A stretch of DNA of 53,215 nt. Source: Symbiodinium natans (lineage: Eukaryota; Sar; Dinophyceae; Suessiales; Symbiodiniaceae). Shown here piece by piece: positions 48,612 to 53,215 of the stretch; the first letter of the stretch is position 1, and each line of letters opens with the position of its first letter. The stretch lies in assembly GCA_905221605.1 (NCBI GenBank), contig CAJNDS010002838.1, positions 146,501-199,715 on the forward strand. The letters are read 5' to 3'. Both the position numbers and the translations under genes were made by a program. A model generated the notes under the pieces. The model worked only from the letters and a program-made list of their open reading frames with translations. It did not search any database and was not told where the DNA came from.

Positions 48612-48864
48612 TGAGTCGACAAACTCATTCCTATATTGCCCGTTGCTTCTGCATGCGGGGCAGCTTTTACAGCCTGAAGCTGCAGAGGCTTGGGCTGGGG
48701 CGATCCCTTGGTTTGCAGATGCGTGTCGCCACCTCGCTGCGCACACTGTCAGCTTGAGCTTCCTCAATCGCGCATATGCCGAGTTGTTGCAGATTTCTTG
48801 TCAGCAGGACGTGTCGATGGTGCAGCACTTCAACCAAACCGGTGATGCTGCCGCAGCTGAGTGA
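48544..48864 (+). CDS. Retroelement block 2: linker region in the next frame
   Basis: This continues the protein in the +1 frame after the C8 run. It reads PPLVNDESTNSFLYCPLLL, then a helix-rich segment (QLLQPEAAEAWAGAIPWFAD, LSFLNRAYAELLQIS), and stops at TGA 48862-48864. Composition and codon use are like the adjoining blocks, so it is part of the same ancestral open frame. No domain recognised. Confidence 0.75.
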   Translation, partial: KLWINTVSMRPTYFSGLPPLVNDESTNSFLYCPLLLHAGQLLQPEAAEAWAGAIPWFADACRHLAAHTVSLSFLNRAYAELLQISCQQDVSMVQHFNQTGDAAAAE

Positions 48865-49525
48865 AGCTAGTGCTGCTCAGCCAGATTTGGATGCCACACT
48901 GGGGGTCATCCTTCCGGGCGTCGTTGACCGTCATGGCCACATCCCGAATCAGCTGCAAGACTTCTTGTTGCAAGTTTTTGGCGGTTACCGCTTGGCTTCA
49001 GCGTTGGATTCTGCGGCCACTCACTTTCGAAACCATGGTGGTTGGCCACCATCCTTGCCTGCGTATGGTGATGCAGATGTGCCTGCTCATGCACCTCGCG
49101 TTATGCCGTCAGGTCCCAATAACGCGTTCCTTCCCGTGAGTCCCCTCCGCTTGACTTACGACTCGGGTGCGCCTGCGCAGCCTCTTGGAACCGGCCCCGC
49201 ACGTTTGTCGCGCACGTCGTCCGAGCCGCCACCATTTGCACGCGGTGCTCCTGAGGACGAGAACTCTGTTGGGGGTTTGCTTAACGTCCCGGAGCTACAT
49301 GAACATGCCTGTTCGCGTCATACCGCTTCCCGATTTGGAGCTCAGCGGCGATGTTGTGTATGCAACAATAGAGTTGCACGTGGAACCGAATACATTCGTT
49401 GTCCTCGGGGTTGTCGCTTTGTCGCGTGTGGTCAGTGCGTGTGGCCCGCCGCAGATCAGGTTGCTGTTCAGAATTTTCGGGGCGGCATGATGCGGGTTGT
49501 GGTGCTGGCGACGTGCCGCAAGTAG
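48848..49525 (+). CDS. Retroelement block 3: helical segment plus second Cys cluster
   Basis: The protein continues in a third frame (the frame itself is open from 48776). It reads LDATLGVILPGVVDRHG and DFLLQVFGGYRLASAL, then a Pro-rich low-complexity linker, then a Cys cluster at about 49345-49440 (CCVCNNRVARG, IRCPRGC, CGQC). The cluster pattern, C-x2-C with a following C-x3-C and C-x2-C, suggests zinc binding. The frame ends at TAG 49523-49525, but the protein seems to move to the next frame near 49480. Confidence 0.75.
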   Translation: MPQLSEASAAQPDLDATLGVILPGVVDRHGHIPNQLQDFLLQVFGGYRLASALDSAATHFRNHGGWPPSLPAYGDADVPAHAPRVMPSGPNNAFLPVSPLRLTYDSGAPAQPLGTGPARLSRTSSEPPPFARGAPEDENSVGGLLNVPELHEHACSRHTASRFGAQRRCCVCNNRVARGTEYIRCPRGCRFVACGQCVWPAADQVAVQNFRGGMMRVVVLATCRK

Positions 49526-51522
49526 TGGAACCTGTCGTCCAGAATCGCTCGGGGCCGCATGCTGCAGGTTCTAGCGTTTGCGATGCTCCAGCGTCCACTG
49601 CCGCGGGCGCCGCTCCGCAACTCACCCATTTCACACGGTTTTTGCGCCTTCCGCGAGATGAATATGTTCAGCGTGTACAAAGCATGATTGACGCACATGC
49701 TTTTGATGACATCGGCCAGCCAAACTTGCGTATTGAAGGCCCAACATCATGGGGAGTGTGGCTACGCATTAGTGAACCCAGTCGTTCTGAGTCCGGCAGA
49801 CCTTGTCGGATTAGATGTGGAGTTCTGTACCATGTAGCTCAAATGAAAGTCTACTTCCATGGGGAGGAACAGGCGACCCGTCAAATGTTGTTGCCTCTCT
49901 TCGAGCCTTGGACATACGTGTCTTTGGATGCTTGTCCTGATCGACGGCCCGGCGCAGAGTTTCATGTGCCACGTCCGCTTATTTTGGACGGTCCTGTTCC
50001 CAGTTCTGTTTCCAATGTCCCTTCCTCAGCTGATTCGGTTCCGTGTTCTGAGGCACATCCTGCAGGCCCGCCAACTCCGGCGGCTTGTTTGGCAACTCGT
50101 GCTGGTGGGCCTGCTGCGCCAACAGTTGCAACAATTCCGGGTTGTGATCCACACGCGCCTGCTGAAGTCCTGTGTCCCCCAGTGGTGTCGTCCGGTGATG
50201 AAAATGCTACGGCTGCGGCTGGAGTGCCTTCGGCCAACTCTCACTGGGCATTGTTGTCGCAGTTAGTTGGGCAACTGGTGGAGCACCTGGTTGATCCTGT
50301 GAACCATAACCGCAGCCATTGCTCCTTTGCCCAGTGTCCCCAGTTAAATACACCCGGGTGTATCTCAAACATGTGCACTCAGCATTGTGTGAGTCAGGAA
50401 TGCGCTGTTCATCAGTGCAGTGTGCACGGCGACGGTTGTGTGCAGCGCGGTTGCCAAAACTTGATGTCTCCCCGTTGTGTGGCCCGGCGTTGTGCGGATC
50501 ATTGTGATTCTGGGCATTGTCGTGTGCATAGAGGCTCACATGGCCCAGCAGGACATGCGTGCCAGTCATCGGCCCCTGTTTGTAGACGTTCTGGTTGCGC
50601 TAATCTGATTTCAGCCTCCTGTGTGACTGGATACTGTCCAAACCATTGTGTGAGTCGGCGATGTTCTTGTCGCAGTTGCACAGAGCATGTCGCGAGAGAC
50701 GGTTCGTGGCAGCCGGCTGTGTCCTCCAGAGCACGGGCTTGCAGGCATATGAGTTGTACTGCCTTTGTTCTACCTACATGTCGTACAGGTTTTTGCACTG
50801 CTCATTGCACCAGTTCACGTTGTTCTTGTTGTGCACGCCGCTCTCGTGATCCCCCGCCCCCTGCTGCGGGCACCCGCGTGCCCGTGCCAGGTCGCACGTG
50901 TCGAAACATGCAGTGCCGCCGTCTTGTAGACCAACATTGTCAGACGGGTTTTTGCCCGCACCACTGCCGTAGTCGAGCGTGCCCGTGTCATGTGGGTGTC
51001 CACGCATGTCATAATAATGACCCTCCCGTTCCACGGCAACCGCGAAATGGAACAGGGGATGTTGCAAGATCTCGCACTTGCAGGAACCGATCTTGTCATA
51101 ACGTTGTTGATGTTGCGTGCGCTACAGGTTTCTGTCCGGAACATTGCACAAGCCCACGATGCAGCTGTCGCAACGCACGAGCAGCGGCGCCCCACGACTC
51201 TGTGCGTTCTGCTCGTTGTCGCCGTAGGGATTGCCACAACCAACCTGCGGCATCGTGCCGTACAGGACATTGCCCTGATCACTGCTTGAACCGGCGATGC
51301 TGCGCAGGCGGAGGCTCGGGTCCTCGGTCTCTTCGACATTCTCCCACGGCTGATCCGTTAGGTGAGTTTTTGACTGAAGCGTGCGGGAATCTTCCGCCTG
51401 ACCACGCCTTGCCCCCCGATTTGCAAGCCTCGGCTCACGTGCTCCGTTCAAGGGTCGCCAACACGGGAAACGTTCGCGGTCCTCGCCGTCATCGCCAACA
51501 CGGCGGGGACCGAGCCACATAA
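49480..51522 (+). CDS. Retroelement block 4: novel globular block and seven tandem Cys modules
   Basis: This frame is open from 49399 to TAA at 51520-51522; homologous content starts about 49480. An N-terminal block (about 49618-49990) with FTRFLRLPRDEYVQRVQSM, WGVWLRISEP and VLYHVAQMKVYFHG looks like a folded domain of unknown type. After a Pro/Ala/Ser-rich linker come seven modules beginning at 50320, 50437, 50581, 50740, 50899, 51079 and 51217. All fit C-x4-C-x7-C-x4-C-x2-H-C-x4-C, several ending C-x-C, with the consensus core TGFCPxHC. Basic residues fill the modules, so nucleic-acid binding is plausible for an ORF1-like protein. No known zinc-knuckle (C-x2-C-x4-H-x4-C) is present. Confidence 0.88.
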   Translation, partial: GRHDAGCGAGDVPQVVEPVVQNRSGPHAAGSSVCDAPASTAAGAAPQLTHFTRFLRLPRDEYVQRVQSMIDAHAFDDIGQPNLRIEGPTSWGVWLRISEPSRSESGRPCRIRCGVLYHVAQMKVYFHGEEQATRQMLLPLFEPWTYVSLDACPDRRPGAEFHVPRPLILDGPVPSSVSNVPSSADSVPCSEAHPAGPPTPAACLATRAGGPAAPTVATIPGCDPHAPAEVLCPPVVSSGDENATAAAGVPSANSHWALLSQLVGQLVEHLVDPVNHNRSHCSFAQCPQLNTPGCISNMCTQHCVSQECAVHQCSVHGDGCVQRGCQNLMSPRCVARRCADHCDSGHCRVHRGSHGPAGHACQSSAPVCRRSGCANLISASCVTGYCPNHCVSRRCSCRSCTEHVARDGSWQPAVSSRARACRHMSCTAFVLPTCRTGFCTAHCTSSRCSCCARRSRDPPPPAAGTRVPVPGRTCRNMQCRRLVDQHCQTGFCPHHCRSRACPCHVGVHACHNNDPPVPRQPRNGTGDVARSRTCRNRSCHNVVDVACATGFCPEHCTSPRCSCRNARAAAPHDSVRSARCRRRDCHNQPAASCRTGHCPDHCLNRRCCAGGGSGPRSLRHSPTADPLGEFLTEACGNLPPDHALPPDLQASAHVLRSRVANTGNVRGPRRHRQHGGDRAT

Positions 51523-51524
51523 GC

Positions 51525-52418
51525 TTGGCTTTACTGAACGCCAATCGCTTTTGGGCGCCCAGTGGATCAGAGCATGCGGGTTTTCATGGGTTTGTTAGAA
51601 TCTTGCGTGCTCACGACGTGGATTGCGTGTGCCTACAAGAAACTTGGGCAGTCAATGGGGGCGCCTTGCCAGTCGATCAGCCGTATCAGTATGATGGCCC
51701 TTCTGATATTGGTGGCTGTGAGGCAGGCTTTCTTGTTCATCAAGGTTCCACATCGTGGTCATTCAATGTAGACACTTCTTACCATCGCATTCGTTGGCGA
51801 TGCATTGCGTCATCTCAAAATGCTCCCGCGCTTTTGCTGTGTAGTTTTTATGCGCCGCACGTGGGTGTGCCGCTTCCCACACGCATCGACTTCTGGAGTA
51901 GGTTTCGTGCCTCCATTCAGGACGCTTTGCGGCACCACCCTCATGCGAATCTGGTGCTTGCAGGTGATTGCAACGTGTATCTTGCGGAAGTTATGGGCCC
52001 CGTGCGTGAAAGGTCTAATGAACCCCAGCTGCGTGATTTGATACGCGCCCTTTGTCATGATTTTGGTCTCCGCATTGCAAATCCACCACGCGTCTCTACG
52101 CATAGGTCCGGCTCGTGCATTGACATTGTTCTTGTTTCACGTCCGCTTGATGTTGTTGACATTGTCGTGCATGATGGGGACACGTGCGGTTGTCAACGTG
52201 ACTCGTGTCACCCGATTGTGGGAAGCGATCACAAACTCATCACCTTCAAAATTGCTGTGCATCCGGAGGCGGATGATGTTGTTCCTAAGCCCTGGCCGCG
52301 TGTGCGGAACTGGCACTCAGTCGTCCAAGATTTGCATCCGCAACTGTTGCAATGGGCATCCAAGGTTTTGAATTTGTGCCAATGTGCGTTTGTTGCACAA
52401 GACATTTTGCTATATTGA
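51525..52418 (+). CDS. Retroelement AP-endonuclease (EEP) domain
   Basis: This is the endonuclease that nicks target DNA for target-primed reverse transcription. The frame is open upstream through HISLALLNANRF, so the start is not a clear ATG; it begins right behind the TAA of the previous frame. Catalytic motifs are all present: LNAN (Asn), VCLQETW (Glu), CSFYAPH (Tyr), VLAGDCNV (Asp, Asn), SCIDIVLVSR and VGSDHKLIT (Asp-His). After position about 52260 the sequence quickly reaches a stop (TGA 52416-52418). The several-hundred-residue linker and first RT motifs normally following EEP in LINEs are absent. Confidence 0.95.
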   Translation: MALLNANRFWAPSGSEHAGFHGFVRILRAHDVDCVCLQETWAVNGGALPVDQPYQYDGPSDIGGCEAGFLVHQGSTSWSFNVDTSYHRIRWRCIASSQNAPALLLCSFYAPHVGVPLPTRIDFWSRFRASIQDALRHHPHANLVLAGDCNVYLAEVMGPVRERSNEPQLRDLIRALCHDFGLRIANPPRVSTHRSGSCIDIVLVSRPLDVVDIVVHDGDTCGCQRDSCHPIVGSDHKLITFKIAVHPEADDVVPKPWPRVRNWHSVVQDLHPQLLQWASKVLNLCQCAFVAQDILLY

Positions 52419-53215
52419 TGTTGGGGCGCTTGGAACATTTGCTGGAAGCAGGCCAACCAGAAGAGCAACATGGGTTTCGGGCACACTGGCGGATTGAAGA
52501 ACATCTGCTCACTGCGAATTTGTTGGTTGACAAAACCTTGGCGAGCGGCATCCCCATTTGGATAATAAGCTTGGATTTGTCGAAAGCTTTCGATCGCGTT
52601 GATTGGCAATCTTTATGGAAGGCATTGCAGAGTCACGGTGTTTCTGGTCACTTGATTTGGCTTCTCCAATGTCTTTACCATGAACAATGGGGCGAAGTCC
52701 ACGGCGATTCGGATCGCAGTCGTGCGTTTAAAATTCGTGCCGGCGTGAGACAAGGCTGCGTTCTTAGTCCGCGTTTGTTCTGTGCTGTTTTGGAATGGGC
52801 AATGAGCTCATGGAAGAACTTGGTTGGGACGGCCGGTTTTGATTTGGGAGATGGGTTGCGACGACTTCTGGACCTGCGATTTGCTGATGATATCCTTCTT
52901 TTCACCAAATCTAAAGAAGAAGCGCACTACACCCTGGATCTACTCATTGCAGCACTTGGTGAGGTTGGCCTCATTTTGAACGCCGAAAAGACGGTGATCA
53001 TGACAACGGAAGCCCAGCCACCTCAGCATATTGTTTTAAGCAGCGGTCATCAAATCCATTTTCTGCCACGCAGTGCTTCTCACAGATGGCTTGGGTGCAT
53101 GTTGTCAGCGGGCGGATCCCCGCAACAACATGAAGATGTCACCCACCACGTTGCTGCAGCTTCAAAATCCTTCTATGCAAACGGCTGGATTTTACGTGAT
53201 CGCAACATTTCCTTG
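52418..53215 (+). CDS. Retroelement reverse transcriptase domain, continues past window end
   Basis: The frame runs open from ATG 52418 (overlapping the previous stop as TGATG) to the right edge. It begins inside the domain: EEQHGFR near 52466, then IISLDLSKAFDRVDW (motif A, first catalytic Asp), GVRQGCVLSPRLF (motif B), LRFADDILLFTKS (motif C, Asp-Asp), GLILNAEKT (motif D) and HRWLGCML (motif E region). The catalytic residues are intact. The finger motif that normally precedes (NYRPI...) is missing, consistent with an internal deletion. The thumb and any RNase H or 3' end lie outside the window. Confidence 0.97.
   Translation, partial: MLGRLEHLLEAGQPEEQHGFRAHWRIEEHLLTANLLVDKTLASGIPIWIISLDLSKAFDRVDWQSLWKALQSHGVSGHLIWLLQCLYHEQWGEVHGDSDRSRAFKIRAGVRQGCVLSPRLFCAVLEWAMSSWKNLVGTAGFDLGDGLRRLLDLRFADDILLFTKSKEEAHYTLDLLIAALGEVGLILNAEKTVIMTTEAQPPQHIVLSSGHQIHFLPRSASHRWLGCMLSAGGSPQQHEDVTHHVAAASKSFYANGWILRDRNISL

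Larger units (their letters stand above)
47479..53215 (+). mobile_element. Non-LTR retrotransposon (LINE-like), 3'-truncated by the window
   Basis: The plus-strand element comprises the relict leader (47479-47502), a 5' untranslated stretch (47503-47753) and several consecutive coding blocks in shifting frames. These are a RING-CH-like domain, a linker, a second Cys cluster, an uncharacterised globular block, seven Cys modules, an AP-endonuclease (EEP) and a reverse transcriptase that runs off the right edge. EEP plus RT without LTRs defines it as LINE-like. Frame changes near 48540, 48850, 49480, 51520 and 52416 suggest decay, recoding, or both. No 3' end, tail or target-site duplication can be seen. 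Confidence 0.93.

Overview
The window is nuclear DNA from a photosynthetic dinoflagellate, most like the symbiodiniacean/suessialean type. Four things in the sequence support this. First, six to eight intron-rich genes all read from the minus strand, as in dinoflagellate unidirectional gene clusters. Second, most splice donors are GC, with some GT and GA, and the acceptors are almost always AG followed by G. Third, there are plastid-related products: a plastid-type GrpE with a signal-peptide-like leader and a chlorophyll-protein relative. Fourth, a perfect 15-nt relict of the dinoflagellate trans-spliced leader lies just upstream of a retrotransposon. No bacterial-style operons, promoters, ribosome binding sites, terminators, CRISPR arrays, rRNA or convincing tRNA genes were seen.

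Layout. 1-10.4 kb holds no gene I can assign. It is dominated by simple repeats: a 1-kb GT array at 2.6-3.6 kb and a triplet array at 9.1-9.5 kb. At 13.5-10.4 kb (minus) is a starch/glycogen synthase (GT5) cut into many tiny exons. At 19.4-16.5 kb (minus) is a large exon of a low-complexity protein with about 124-residue repeats. At 23.5-23.0 kb (minus) is a divergent light-harvesting-complex-like protein. At 29.2-27.7 kb (minus) is the N-terminal part of a CNNM/DUF21 membrane protein. At 36.8-31.4 kb (minus) is an AAAP-type amino-acid transporter of at least 15 exons. At 39.4-38.4 kb (minus) is a Cys-rich PAN/Apple-like protein. At 41.8-39.8 kb (minus) is a helical Cys-rich protein. At 46.5-45.4 kb (minus) is a complete five-exon GrpE. 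From 47.5 kb to the right edge (plus) is a non-LTR retrotransposon, 3'-truncated by the window. It carries a RING-CH-like domain, seven identically spaced Cys modules, an AP-endonuclease and a reverse transcriptase.

The host genes do not form one pathway. They are a collinear set covering storage glucan synthesis, light harvesting, plastid chaperoning and two membrane transporters. The retroelement lies head-to-head with GrpE on the opposite strand. Gene models were built by eye from family motifs plus splice phase. Boundaries given exactly are ones where phase and family alignment agree. Boundaries marked 'about' are not resolved.
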